From Hypericum androsaemum (taxonomy: Eukaryota; Streptophyta; Magnoliopsida; Malpighiales; Hypericaceae), in contig OZ023189.1 of NCBI GenBank assembly GCA_963995505.1, forward strand, positions 3,919,155 through 3,983,154: DNA of 64,000 nucleotides, given 5' to 3'. A program made the translations under genes and the position numbers. Below are positions 47,305-59,617 of the stretch, piece by piece. The notes under the pieces were generated by a model that had not been told where the DNA came from, did no database searches, and saw only the letters and a list, made by a program, of their open reading frames with translations. Position 1 is the stretch's first letter, and each line of letters starts with the position of its first letter.

Positions 47305-47605
47305 GCAGGGAACGCTTTTCCGGTGCAGCGATCGAGAGAAGGAGTTATCCAGTACGACGGGCCGGTCGGACTGCTCCGAGCAAACTTCCAGCGACGCGCT
47401 GGTCTTCGAGGAATTCATTCCCATTGAATGGATCGGTTGCGGGGAGGCCGAGGATGACAAAGACGATGACCGTAAAGAAGCAAGAATGTTAATAGCGGTA
47501 GTACTATCGACAAGGAAAGGGATCACAAGAGAAAATCAGATTGGCTTAGATCTGTCCAGTTGTGGAACAAGTCTCCAGATCCATCTCCAACTCCTCATAA
47601 AGAGG
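47305..47605 (+). pseudogene. Fragment resembling HRS1/HHO-type GARP transcription factor
   Basis: Frame one reads REKELSSTTGRSDCSEQTSS then DALVFEEFIPIEW and an acidic run (GEAEDDKDDD). After a frame change near 47482 it reads DHKRKSDWLRSVQLWNKSPD. The order GQSECSEQT-like, LEEFIPIK-like, acidic run, KSDWLRSVQLWN is characteristic of the N-terminal half of HRS1/HHO proteins, nitrate/phosphate-response GARP factors. The MYB-like DNA-binding domain is absent. A TCTGCAG just before the fragment looks like an original splice acceptor, so the fragment probably came from genomic DNA rather than cDNA. Confidence 0.6.
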
Positions 47606-48239
47606 TTTTAAAAAAATCAACAAAAGAATCCTCTTTTTAGGAAGTGGTGGTTCAATAATTACTTGGACTGACGGGGGTAATTTGGTGGTCTCAGGATGTC
47701 CCGAAGAAGGCGGTGGTGACAGAGGTGAAACATAGCAAATGAATTGGGCCTAAAGCCGGAAGGAGATGAAAAGAAAATTATCAACAATCACATCGCGCGT
47801 ACATCTTTATTAATGTGTTATAAATAAATGGGTCTTACGTGTGTTATGAACCAGTAATTATTATTCATGAACCAGCAGTTCACAGTTTATCTAAAGGATA
47901 AATCTTAACTAGTTTCCATGGTGCAACCCCTGATTCAAAGTTCATTGGATTAAAGTTGATAGTCGGGTAATTCGATTATTTTAAAAAAATGATCTTGAAA
48001 TTAATATACAAAATTAAGTAGTCTAATTATTATTAGCTCAAGTGAAACCAAAGATAGCATAGTTCTCTTACATTAATCAATGAAGCTACTCACCTAGGAC
48101 ATCATAAAATCTAAATGTACTTCATGTTGAGGTTGTATCAAAACCATACAATTTTTGTTGATGCGTAAAATGTTTGGTTTCTTAGTAACAAAGAAGAAAT
48201 ATGTATATCACATTTGACGATAAAGTCAAACCGGCGAAA
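47606..48239. other. Intergenic sequence, no gene recognised
   Basis: AT-rich apart from a GC-richer patch at 47640-47760 (GGGGGTAATTTGG, GAAGGCGGTGG) that may still belong to the HRS1/HHO-like fragment. Nothing else is supported. Confidence 0.45.
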
Positions 48240-50690
48240 TTCCCACCCGCCGAATGGTGAAATACGCACCGACCGGCACTGAACATGTGAAACTCGTCGA
48301 ACGGTGCTTGCTCTATTCCACGGATTCCTTCAGCTCTCCCCGAAAGATCTCTGCAACTTTGGACTCGATGGGTAACTCACCGAACGACAACCTCGGGGGG
48401 TGGGGGTGGGAATTGCCTTCTCCGTACTCAACTGCGAATGACAAATTTTCTACTGAGCGGTGCTCAGACCCACCGAACGGCACCTGTTTCCCTACTAGCT
48501 CAGCCCACCAGATGGCGGAACTTATCACCAAACGTCAGTTTTGCCAAAATTATTCCCAAAAAACTAGATATTTTGAGGGCATTTTGGACATTTGGTAGGA
48601 CTTTAGGGTTGAGGGGGTGGCTCTTCTATAAATACCCCCCACCCAATTTGAAGCTTGACACTAAACTTAAAATTAGGGTTTTAGAAGTAGAGAATGAGCG
48701 TTCTGAGGAGTGGGTCGAACCGCTCTACACTGTTGAGCATACTCTTCCCTTTCCTTTTAATTCTTGCTCTTGTGGCATTGTTCCTTTACTTGTGCATTGT
48801 TGTTTTTGAATGACGATGTGTAAGTAGTCGCTTTTTGGGTCGGGTGCCCTAGTGCACCTTAAGTGGCTTGGTTTCTAGTGGGATTAACGATTAGAGCGTG
48901 TAGCTGGTAGGGAGTCGTAATGCTTTGGCTAACGAACCTTGTGTCAGGTTTGAGTGTTCATAGCACCTCTCCTGACTGTAGGTACTTGCCAATTAATCTT
49001 AGCATTGCCCAAAGTACTTGATTAAGAAGGAGAGTGCAGAGATACCTATCTGAATTGACTAGAGGAAACCCAACATAGTGAGGAGGGTAGATCCTAGTTG
49101 TCTTTTGGGTGGCTCAATAATGAGTGCTGGGATTAGATGGAGTCGAGCGGTAACCTGGACATCTTGGTGAGGTTGACAACTTACCACTATAGGGTGTGAT
49201 GGGAGTGCGAGCCAGATGCCTGAAACCAACCTTTGTGGTGTGAAGTACTTGACTGTGAAGCACCATGCCTTAGATTCACTTAAGTCCACCATGTACTTAA
49301 TAAGCCCATGAGAGACCAAGTCATGAGGGATTGCATGACAGGTGCCTTGCCAATTTTTTCGTATTGTTTATTTTCCTAATTCTCTAGTGACATTGCTTGA
49401 CCTTTTCTCCAAAAACAAACAAAAACATTTTACCAACCTAATCTAATTTTCATGTCTCTTGGGATGTCTTGAGCCCGTTCCTCGTAGTTCGACATTTTAT
49501 ACCCGTTACTCCATTTATTATATCGGGGCGTAAGAACCCCCTGTCAATTGGCGCCGTTGCTGGGGAGCGGCGTGTCTCCAAGGCACCCATGTTGATTTGC
49601 TTTTAGATTAGGTTGTTTTTAGTTACTACTCTTTTATCTTTTCTATTTTAGTTTTGTCTTAGTTTGTGCTTTTGTATCTTGTTAGGTACTTGCTTTTGTA
49701 CGCCATACACGTGCTCTTCGGGTTCCCATACTGACTTAGGAGAGCTTGCCCAAGACATTGGCATGATTGAGCGTACTTTGAGGAGGGAGAGGCACCATAG
49801 AGAAAGAATGAACTCGAAGGAGAACTAAAAAGGGGGCCCGCGAGAGCGGCTCTACATTTTATAGAAGAGGCAGACATCCCATTCGTGGACTTCGCACGAT
49901 TGACTATTGATGGAATATCTTCAGGCGTGCCATGTCCACAATAATTTTGCCATTCCATCAGGGATTCTCGTCACACTCTCCACATCCCTGCAATTTGGGG
50001 GAAACACCAAAGAAGATCCAATGGACCACATTTCCCGGTTCACTGCTATTTATGACACTTTTAAGATTCAAGGGGTCCTAGATGACGCAATCAAGCTCTA
50101 CCTCTTCCCATTTACTTTGATAGGAAAGGCGCGTCTGTGGTATGCTAGCCTGGGCGATACTGGGATCACCACATAGACGAATCAAATCTTGAGGAAAATC
50201 AACACCTTCAAGCAATACCAAGACGAGTCTCTTGGAGAAGCTTGGGAGAGATTCAAAGATTTAAAGAGATCTTGCCCAGTCCACAACATGACAGAGGAAC
50301 ACCTTCTCCAATCCTTTTTCTTTGGGCTCACCATAATCTCCCAAGGGACCCTGGATTCTGCTGCAAGTGGGTCCTTCGCAAGGAAGCCAAAGCTTGAAGC
50401 CATCCACATCCTCGAAGAAATTTCCACATCTACTTTTGCTTGCTCTAGCGAGCGTGTCGTCCACCCAATAAAGCAACAGATAAGTGGAAGGGAGATAAAC
50501 TTGGTGGCACAACTTCAAGCACAAGTGGCAGCCATAGAAAATGATGGAGCGAGAACAGCCCACAAGCCAAGAGGGTAGCTTATGTGCAGGATACTTGTGA
50601 GGACTACGGTGAAGAAGGATATGATGCCAAAGACTGCCAAAAAACTACGGGCTGCCCCGGGCCTATTTTTTATTAAAGTTGAAATAAGTT
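48240..50690 (+). mobile_element. Ty3-gypsy remnant: LTR, tRNA-Asp PBS and gag fragment
   Basis: The LTR ends CCCCTGTCA at 49546. TGGCGCCGTTGCTGGGGA at 49549-49566 is a near-perfect tRNA-Asp primer-binding site. U3 holds TATA-like TCTATAAATAC at 48627. The LTR part 48830-49546 matches the gypsy LTR at 29650-30297 (CGTAATGCTTTGG, TTGACAACTTACCA). The left LTR boundary is not certain. Gag follows at 49907-50578 and the element breaks off at about 50690, before protease and polymerase. Confidence 0.8.
49907..50578 (+). pseudogene. Gypsy gag fragment
   Basis: Open to TAG at about 50174 (MEYLQACHVHNNFAIPSGI, DPMDHISRFTAIYDTF, IKLYLFPFTLIGKARLWYA), then resumes with INTFKQYQDESLGEAWERF, HLLQSFFFGLTIISQGTLD. 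Compared with the gag at 26153, about 25 residues around the TTWKE...KYF block are missing, and the same loss occurs in the copy at 57826. Non-functional. Confidence 0.8.
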
Positions 50691-52427
50691 AGACATGTTC
50701 TATGCGTTTTAAACCACAGGGTACCTAAGTGAGAATCTGTGATACCACAAGGTACTAAAATGAACTTCTCCCTTTAGATTATCCTATCCAAATCAATTAT
50801 TTATTGTCTTCTCTTTTTCTATAGGTCCACCATAAAAGGATTTTGTTTATAGTACTAGAGATAGATTTCTAAGTTTGCTACTATTAATCCTAGAATTCTT
50901 GAGCAATTTTAGGAGAGTACTTGCCGGTACCCATTGACAACATATATTGGGGGCAAATAACACCTTAAATACGACTATTACTAATCACATATCAAAAACA
51001 CAAGATCGGAGGCTTCCATCAGATTGGTTTAAAGTCTCGTCGCGTCAATTATTTAGAGAGACTACAATCAAATTTGAAATTATAAATTTGCCTCAAATTT
51101 TTTTCGTGTCTCTCGTATTTATCGAGATACTAGAAGTCACGTATTATAAAACTTGCAAGAAGCAAAATAATCTTCCTACGTAGTTCTATCACTTTGCGAG
51201 GGTAGTACCGTTATTTTGGGGGGAAATAGTATTATTACTTTGCAAAAATAGTACTACCATAGTTTTGGAAAAAAATTTCAAATTTTTTTTTTAATTTCTT
51301 TAAAATAATCAACGCACTAACGAACAAAATGACCAACATATCTTGTGAGATCCATCCTCCCAAATTGGCCAGTAGAACCAAAGCCGTGTGTGACATGCTA
51401 TCATAATTTTTTTTATATACTGGTTAGTATCCATATTTATTGAAATGATTAATTTAAATTTGAGTCGGATGAATACTAATTTTTTTTAGGGAATACTAAC
51501 TTTTTTAGAGGGGAATATTAACTTTTTAGTGGGCATAGAATACTAACTTTTTTTTTGTGGGGAAAACTAACTTTTTTTAGGGTATAGAATACTAACCTTT
51601 TTTTTAGAGGGCACAGAATACTAACCTTTTTTTAGAGGGCATAGAATACTAACTTTTTTAAAAGGGTATAGAATACTAACAAGAGCTCCCAACAAATACA
51701 AAGTCGCACGCTGTACTTAATCCCAAGATAAAACATAAAACTATAACTTCAAAAGCAGTGAGTCTGACGCATAAATTCTTTGACTTCAAAGATTTTAAAA
51801 GACATAACGTTAATTTCATGCAAAATATTATAGTAATTTATCCAAAGAAAACGAATCTCATTATCTGATATAGAAAATTAAAAGATTAATTTACACATCC
51901 GCACAATTGATGGCATCCCATTGAAGGCCTCAATGTCATCCCTGCACAAGTCATAAAACTTGTGTTTTAAGCTCTTCCGGTATAGTCCATGGATTTGAAC
52001 TAACTATTTTGTTATGTACCAAAATCTCAGGGGATTCCAATGATCGAATAGATCCCGAAAGATTAGGGTTTTAATGTAGAAGAGAGTAGAAGAAGAAGAC
52101 ACACATACATCACATACATCATATACATCCTCACTAACCCAAAACTACCTGCACCCGCTTGGGCTTAAAACAAGTACTTGAGCCCATGGCCCTTCTTAAC
52201 CAAACAACCTAATAAAGCCCAACTTGAACAAGTCTCCAACAACAAATAACATCAAAGGTCAGCCTCCTCTTAGTTGCACACTTCATCTCTAAAATCAGGT
52301 CCCTCCAGCTTCTCTGTCGCCTGGGCAGTTCTCCAGCAACTTTAACATTGATGTTCTCTTCGACCACGTCCACCTCGCAAATCTCCTCTTAGTTGGATCA
52401 CTCACTTAAAGAACTTTTAGCAGAATT
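50691..52427 (-). other. 3' flank of helicase copy 4 with expanded minisatellite
   Basis: 50691-51460 is shared with 58440-59220 and partly with 5640-6030. 51470-51680 is an array of about nine variants of TACTAACTTTTTTTAGAGGG. 51700-52020 is the conserved 3' UTR. Between 52020 and 52427 is sequence not seen in copy 1 (GGGGATTCCAATGATCGAAT through CCTCTTAGTTGGATCACTC), probably a small insertion in the 3' UTR. No gene seen. Confidence 0.75.
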
Positions 52428-55400
52428 TCAGAACTTTCGCCACGGTAACCATTCTTGAAATCTATCTTTTAATCTTTCGATCATTGGCCCCAGAAGAACT
52501 GTTCCATTCGGGTTCCCATCTTGTTCTGCGATCACAATTACGTTATAATCATCAGTCAATGTAACAGAACACATTATGATTTGCGGATACAGCAGGGATA
52601 GGTAGACGGAGTGCGCACTTGTACGCGATCCGCGAATAATTAGTTTCCACGACACAAACAAGTTACTTACCGTTGTGCGGATTTGTAGCCGCAGGTTGGT
52701 TGCCATTCGGATTGAGCAAAGTCGATTGACTTGACAAGATTGCGGAATCAGGTTCAGCATCTATGACTGGTCCATCTGCAGGCTGAAGTTCCACTGGCCA
52801 TCGCATTGGAACCACCAAACTCCTGCACCAACGGAAGAAGAACAGACACTTCGACAGCTCACATATTTCAGCAATGATGCAATAGAATGCAAAATAACGA
52901 CTAAGATGTCTGATCATACTTGCTCATTTAAGATCAAATAATTAGCACGACTTACCTCTCCACGCATTTATATTGGCAGAGCTGCGTCTTTTCAGCTGAA
53001 TACTCGCAGAATAACGGTTCAAGATTCTTCGTCGCAAGTCCTACATCTTTCGAAGACAAGATGTCCCAGACCCTCATAACTTGAGTATGAAAAAGATCTT
53101 CTCTAAGAACATCCACAGACCAAATTAATGATAAATGATTGGTGATTCTGCTGTGTTTTAACAACTTGGCCGATGCTCCAACGTTACGAGATGAGGTTCC
53201 TCTTGTATGAGATGGGCGCCAACCATCGGCCAGCTTCCGTAGCAAAGAAACAGCCTCTTTAAGAACGACAAGGTTCCGCACTTTCTTAATCGATTTGAGG
53301 AAGTCATCACACAATATAACCTGCAGAGAGATTAAATTCAGAAGCATCGGATTATATGCTTGCTGATTAGCTCATCCAAAGTACCCCAACTTCCAATAAG
53401 CAAGAAAATACTAGCTAGCACTTGTAATACCTTCCATCTTGAATCTTTGAACAATATTGAATCAGAATCATACAGGCCAAGTTCGAAAAAAGAAACTGCA
53501 ATGGCACAGGATAATCTCTTGTCATCTTCAGCATTATAGTAGCACCTCCGGCCCTTGGCATCATCGACCAGCTTCTTCCAAATGGACCGGCTGCTCGACA
53601 AAGTAGGTTCATTCCCGAGTATCCATAGACAATGTCTAAGAAGAAGAAGCAACATCAGTACATCGAACAACTCGATGGTGTGTAAATATTTAGAGAATAA
53701 TATTTGACATCTAAAGATAATACCTTGCACGAGTTAATGCTACATTCACCCTTTGTTCATTTGAAAGAAAGCCAATATCTCCATTCTTGTTGCATCTCAC
53801 AGTGGAAATAATTATGACATCCTCCTCACCACCTTGGAAACCATCCACAGAGCGAACGTTCACGGAGAAATCACCACCGGGATCTGCACTATATTTTCCA
53901 ATTCTCTCTTCAATTGCCTTTACCTGAGCGTTGTATGGTGATATGACACCTACACTAAGGTTCTTTTTTGTGCTAACGAATCCTGTGTCGAAAAGAAAAC
54001 GAAAAAAATGGATCATACCATACACCATAAGTTTCACTTTCCAACGCATGTGAAAGAATTTACAGTGTGGCATCTCTTAAATATTGTATTGTACCTTGAT
54101 AAAGTCTTGCAACAATGTCATCTATGACAGCAACCTCAACCATGTTTCTCGTACTCTTCCTATCCCGGTCCTCGAAACCTTGTGCAATGTTTATGAAGGA
54201 GTAAGATCCAAACATATTTCCTTCAAGGAAGTTCCTTTGGTAACTAGTATCTTCTACATTCGGAGCATCCATAATTTGTCCGTTGTAGAACTGCGTATTT
54301 GAGAATAAGCTAATCGACGGATGCATTCTATATTGGATGTTAAGCAAAAGCTTCTTCGAGCCCAAGTTCACCAACCTCTCGAACAAACTTCTTCCAAAAT
54401 GAGCCTTACTTGAAATCTAATAGAATTTTAACGTTCAACATCACCAGACAGATAATGTATGTACAATATAACACGAGTTTTTAGTTAAAAATAGAACCTG
54501 GCTAGTAACCATTGCTGCCAGTTGCCTCTCGTCTCCTGCAAGAAAGGCATGGCGAAGACCAGGGATACGCAAAGGTATTGCAGATTCACACTCTTTAAGT
54601 TGAGCAGCCTCGTCGATGACTAGCATCTGCACTGGCTCCATCCCTTTAGCTAGCAACTTTGCGGCACCAGATGCAGTACAAAAAAGCAAGCAAGCATTTG
54701 ACAAGCAAAACTTCGTTAACGAGCTTTCGTCCGTGGATTTGATTGAGAGTTGAGGTAGCAAAGATAACATATGGATTAGCTCTCTCCTTGCATCCTGCAG
54801 CTTCAAAGATTTATCAGCTCCGCTTCCTGCCCCTTCCAGAATAATGAGCAACCCGTCACTTGCATTGCTTCTAGTCGACAGCAAAGTCTCGAAAGATTTC
54901 AGCAGATCAAGCGCTTTGATCATATTCCTTGCTGCACTTGGAGAAAGAAAAGAAGTTGGCAGATGTTTACACAGATTTATTATGCAGAACTTGAATCTGT
55001 CTCCAATGGACTCCAATCTTTTCTTAATGAATTCTTCAAATGTCCAAGTATCATTCTTGACCTCTATTCCTGCTGCTTTTTTACGGTGCTTCTGCTTTTC
55101 AATTTTTGAAGACCGTTTCTTTCCTTTTGAAGCCTGCGGAGTAGTTTCGCTCCGAATTGTCAATGTGTTCTCATTTTTCGAGTTATCCTCCACATTATTT
55201 ACGTACTTTCCATCAGTACCATCTGCGTTTCTGCTCAAGTACAACTGGTAATCCCTTTCAATATCATTAAGTAGACATTTCATGGATTCCAGGATACTGT
55301 TCCAACCAGATTTTGGCGTCAGACACTTCTCGAGAATACCAACGCGATGGTCAAGGAAGATATCAAGAATTCCAGCGTCGTCATCAATCTTCATCCTCAC

Positions 55401-57002
55401 CGGATTCCCAAACAAAACCATATCTCCAATCCCATAACATTCATGCTCAAGAGAATCAGCAACCAATTTCAAGACACGTGCTGCAACTTCCACCACTGCA
55501 ATATTTGTAGGAGCACATGTAAGAGTCCTGCATTTCATTTTAAGCAATGAGTCGAGCATACAAGCCACAGTCTTTGTTTTCCCGGTTCCCGGGGGACCCC
55601 AGATCAACTTCACAGAACTTTGATGAAAGCAAACACTTTTAGCAATGCAGCTCATAACTGCAGCTCTCTGTGATTCGTTTAGATTAAAAAGGGAAATGTC
55701 CCTTAACAAAGAAGAGGGTATCCAGTCATTCCCTCTGGAAGAACAAGTATAACAATCATCGTCATCCTGCGAGTATCGAAAGCGAAAACCAAATCATTTC
55801 AATGAAGAATCGAAGAGCAGCTTCTCTGTAAAAGAATAAAAAAGGGTCAAGGCACATACAGCGGAATTGTAACGCGCCACCTTCTCTATAATGTCCATTT
55901 TCTTCCCTCCAAATTCAGATGCCAATGCGTTCCATATTCGGATATTTGGCACGAGACCTGTCAAGTACACAGCAAAAAGTGTTGCTGCCTCCACGTTACT
56001 TGGTATAGATTCTGCAGCACCGTGGCTCCTACTTTTCTTTGTCGGATCCCCGTCAATGACAATTGGCTTTGATGATAATATTCTCAATGTATTTCCTCCT
56101 CCACTTACCTCTTCCACAAAGGCAATAATATAAGGCTGTTTAGGTCGGTTTAAATCGTCAATGAACCTTGGTTTAACATCCGTCAGCGCTATGAGATCAC
56201 CGAAACACGGTTCATAAACTTGTCCATTCCTCTGAATGTGCTTTAGTGTGATTTCATAAAAAAAATCCTTTGGAGGCTCAGAACATCCATGTTGCTTTAC
56301 GTCCATTACTTGAGATAAAGGTGCTTGAGATAGAGCTTCTACACTTGAGGCCAAATCCGCGTGTGTTTCCTCAATCAGCGAGGGAACGAACGACTTTAGG
56401 TAATGTGTCGCTGACATGAATGTATCTGGTATTTGCTGCACCTGTAAAAAGGAAATGATAATTGTTAACTACTCGGCCATACTTTTACATAGCATAAACG
56501 AAAGCATAGATGGATCGTTTTGACCCATCACGATAACCAGACGATTGTCCAGCTACAGTAGATAGGATGTTATTACATTAACAAGATATTTGCGCAATCG
56601 AATCTGCTATCCGTTATCGACACTTCATTTACTGATATATCTAAACTTCTACTGACTTAAGACATAATACCCATGTGTTTAACATAGCATAAGTACAAGT
56701 GTAGATTGAACATTTTGGCCATACTTCTAAGAACATTTTTTTTTTGTTTAATTTGTCTGATCTGCCAAAAATATCAAAAGAAGAACAAACAAGTTGATGC
56801 AATTGCAACCTAAACAAAGATTAGCTCAAACACATATGGATGCATGCATCTAACATGAAACATGACACATGTTAATTACCTGGTCTTTGTAAAGATCTTT
56901 GTTGAGAACATCCTGGAAGGACCAAGAGAGCACAATGTCCACTAACCCTCTGTCCTCAGAGACCTCCTTACCCTTCCCCTTCTTCACCCCAAGCATGCTC
57001 AT
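52428..57002 (-). CDS. SEN1/UPF1-like superfamily 1 helicase, copy 4, complete
   Basis: Nine minus-strand exons: 57002-56880, 56441-55860, 55766-54498, 54416-54095, 53982-53724, 53635-53431, 53320-52956, 52822-52671, 52525-52428. They sum to 3,375 nt, 1,124 residues plus stop, every junction GT-AG and in phase. Exon 3 ends at an atypical GTTCTA donor shared with copy 3. Motifs: Walker [11 protein letters not shown] (about 292), Ia [31 protein letters not shown] (about 618), [12 protein letters not shown] (about 646), [11 protein letters not shown] (about 686), [14 protein letters not shown] (about 811), VI VALTRAR (about 846). A basic linker [17 protein letters not shown] lies between Ia and II. 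Start chosen at 57002 because it opens the family N-terminus [14 protein letters not shown]. Likely an ATP-dependent RNA or RNA:DNA helicase in the nucleus, by family resemblance; substrate unknown. Confidence 0.93.
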
Positions 57003-57825
57003 CTCTTGATCACTGTTGCTTGTCACACAAGGAAAAGAGTGAGATTAAAAATGAAAACCAAAATCTCTTGGCTTTCCCGGCTCCTTCCCTTTACTTTGAA
57101 GCAAAATTTGGATAATCAAATGGGAAGAAGACGAAAAGGCATCGACTCCAAGTCTATTTAGTAATTAATTAGTATTGTACTCTTCAAAAACAACTTATTT
57201 TCTCTCTCTTTTGTGGGAATATAAAACATCGTACTTACTTTACAGGCCTTTAAGGACGGACTCTAATGACTTCGTCACGAAGGCGACAATGCCTTTGTTT
57301 TTTTTTTATTTTGGTCCCTAAAGTTAGATATATTGCACTAAGAGGTCCACTACATAGTTTTTTAGTCCCTAAATTTTGAGAAATTGAACTCTCTAGTTCC
57401 TATGCCATTTTTTTTTCAAACGCCACCCAATGGCCGTTATTTTGACATTTGCACCGTTGTTTCATTAATTTTATAGTCAAATATCCATCTGTAAACTCAA
57501 CTTCAATCGACACCACAATCTTTGAGTTAGGGAAGAAGACGAAAAGGCATCGACTCCAAGTCTATTTAGTAATTAATTAGCATTGTACCCACAACTTATT
57601 TTTTTCTCTTTTTCGGGGGATATAGAGCAACTTACTTTACAGGCCTTTAATGACCTTTGTTTCTTCGTCACGAAGGCGATAATGCCTTTGCTTTTTTGTT
57701 AAACGTTTTGAGCAGGCAAATTACAGTTCATCATTCCATCTTTCTTCTTTTGGCAAATGACACGCTTTTGATACCAACAGTTACTTAAATATGTTGGGAT
57801 AGTTTTTAAAAGTTCTATCCCATTT
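57003..57825 (-). promoter_or_regulatory. Upstream region of helicase copy 4 with a duplicated segment
   Basis: 57119-57314 and 57529-57694 are direct repeats: both contain GAAGACGAAAAGGCATCGAC, TATTTAGTAATTAATTAG, ACTTACTTTACAGGCCTTTA and GTCACGAAGGCGA. The proximal copy lies about 120-310 bp before the start codon. The intervening 57320-57528 is unrelated AT-rich DNA. Regulatory function is inferred only from position. Confidence 0.7.
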
Positions 57826-58440
57826 ACTTTTAAGATTCAAGGGGTCCTAGATGACGTAATCAAGCTCTACCTCTTCCCATTTACTTTGATAGGGAAGGCG
57901 CGTCTGTGGTGTGCTAGCCTGGGCGATACTGGGATCACCAAATAGACGAATCAAATCTTGAGGGAAATCAACACCTTCAAGCAATACCAGGACGAGTCTC
58001 TTGGAGAAGCTTGGGAGAGATTCAAAGATCCAATCCAGAACATGACAGAGGAACACCTTCTCCAATCCTTTTTCTTTTGGCTCACCATAATCTCCCAAGG
58101 GATCCTAGATTCTGCTGCAAGTAGGTCCTTCGCAAGGAAGCCAAAGCGTGAAGCCATCTGCATCCTCGAAGAAATTGCCACATCTACTTTTGCTTGCTCT
58201 AGAGAGCGTGACATCCACCCAACAAAGCAACAGATAAGTGGAAGGGAGATAAACTTGGTGGCACAACTTCGAGCACAAGTGGCAGCCATAGAAAATGATG
58301 GAGCGAGAACAGCCCACAAGCCAAGAGGGTAGCTTATGTGCAGGATACTTGTGAGGACTACGGTGAAGAAGGATATGATGCCAAGGACTGTCAAAAAATT
58401 GCGGGCTGCTCCGGACCTATTTTTTATTAAAGTTGAAATA
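57826..58440 (+). mobile_element. Second copy of the gypsy gag fragment (segmental duplicate)
   Basis: Matches 50060-50690 with the same left-hand register (AAGATTCAAGGGGTCCTAGA), the same internal stop and the same missing gag block, then continues into the same flank. One extra difference: the KDLKRSCPVH segment is reduced to DPIQ. It is therefore a copy made by duplication of the chromosome segment, not an independent insertion. Confidence 0.85.
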
Positions 58441-59383
58441 AGTTGGCCATGTTCTATGCGTTTTAAACCATAGGGTATTTAAGTAAAAATCTGTGATACC
58501 ACAGAGTACTAAAGTGAACTTTTCTCTTTAGATTATCCTATCCAAATCAATTATTCATTGTCTTCTCTTTTTCTATAGGTCGACCATAAAAGCATTTTGT
58601 TTATAGTACTAGAGATGGATTTCTAAGTTTGCTACTTAAAAATCCTAGAATTTTTGAGCAATTTTAGGAGAGTACTTACCGGTACTCATTGGCAACATAA
58701 AATGAGGGTAAATAACACCTTAAATACGACTATTACTAATCACATATCAAGAACACAAGATCGGAAACTTCCATCAGATTAGTTTAAAGCCTTGTCGCGT
58801 TAATTATTTAGAGAGACTACAATCAAATTTGAAATTCTAAATTTACTTCAAATTTTGTTCGTGTCTTTTGTATTTATCGAGATACTAGAAGTCACGTATT
58901 ATAAAACTTGCAAGAAGCAAAATAATCTTCCTACGTAGTTCTATCACTTTGCGAGGGTAGTACCGTTATTTTGGGGGAAAAAATAGTATTATTACTTTGC
59001 AAAAATAGTACTACCATTGTTTTGGAAAAATATTTCAAAAACATTTTTTGAATTTCTTTAAAATAATCAACGCACTAGCGAACAAAATGACCAACATATC
59101 TTGTGAGATCCATCCTCCCAAATTGGCCAGTAGAACCAAAGCCGTGTGTGACATGCTATCATTTTTTTTATATATACTGTGATATCCATATTTATTCAAA
59201 CGATTAATTTAAATTTGAGTGAGGCTAACTTTTTTTTAGGGAATACTAACTTTTTTTGGAGGTGTAGAATACTAATTTTTTTAGAGGGGGATATTAACTT
59301 TTTTAGTGGGCATAGAATACTAACTTTTTTTTGTGGGAAAAACTAACTTTTTTTTAGGGTATAGAATACTAACTTTTTTAGAG
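58441..59383 (-). other. Duplicated 3' flank with minisatellite, joined to helicase copy 5
   Basis: Homologous to 50691-51660. The TACTAACTTTTTTTAGAGGG minisatellite (59227-59383, about seven variants) ends directly against sequence of the intron after exon 7 of copy 5 (CCAACCAAGCTTC). Exons 8 and 9 and the 3' UTR are missing at this junction. No gene seen. Confidence 0.8.
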
Positions 59384-59617
59384 GACCAACCAAGCTTCTT
59401 TACTAAACTTACAACAGAAGTCCAAGGAGATACAGTGTGGCACTCAGAAGAAAAGTCCATTTTTTTCTGTTTCATTGACGACGACGAAAACAGCAAATCA
59501 AGTCTTAAATCAAATTAGTATTATGACTTACCTCTCCATGCATTTATAAAGGCAAAGCTGGATCTTCTCGGTTGAATACTCGCTGAAAATTGTTTCAAGA
59601 TTCTTAGCAAGCCCTTC

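Noticed and set aside
53415..53612. Frame reading [18 protein letters not shown] (also at 13-204)
   Set aside because: It is a +1/-1 shadow of helicase exon 6; the true frame reads [18 protein letters not shown].
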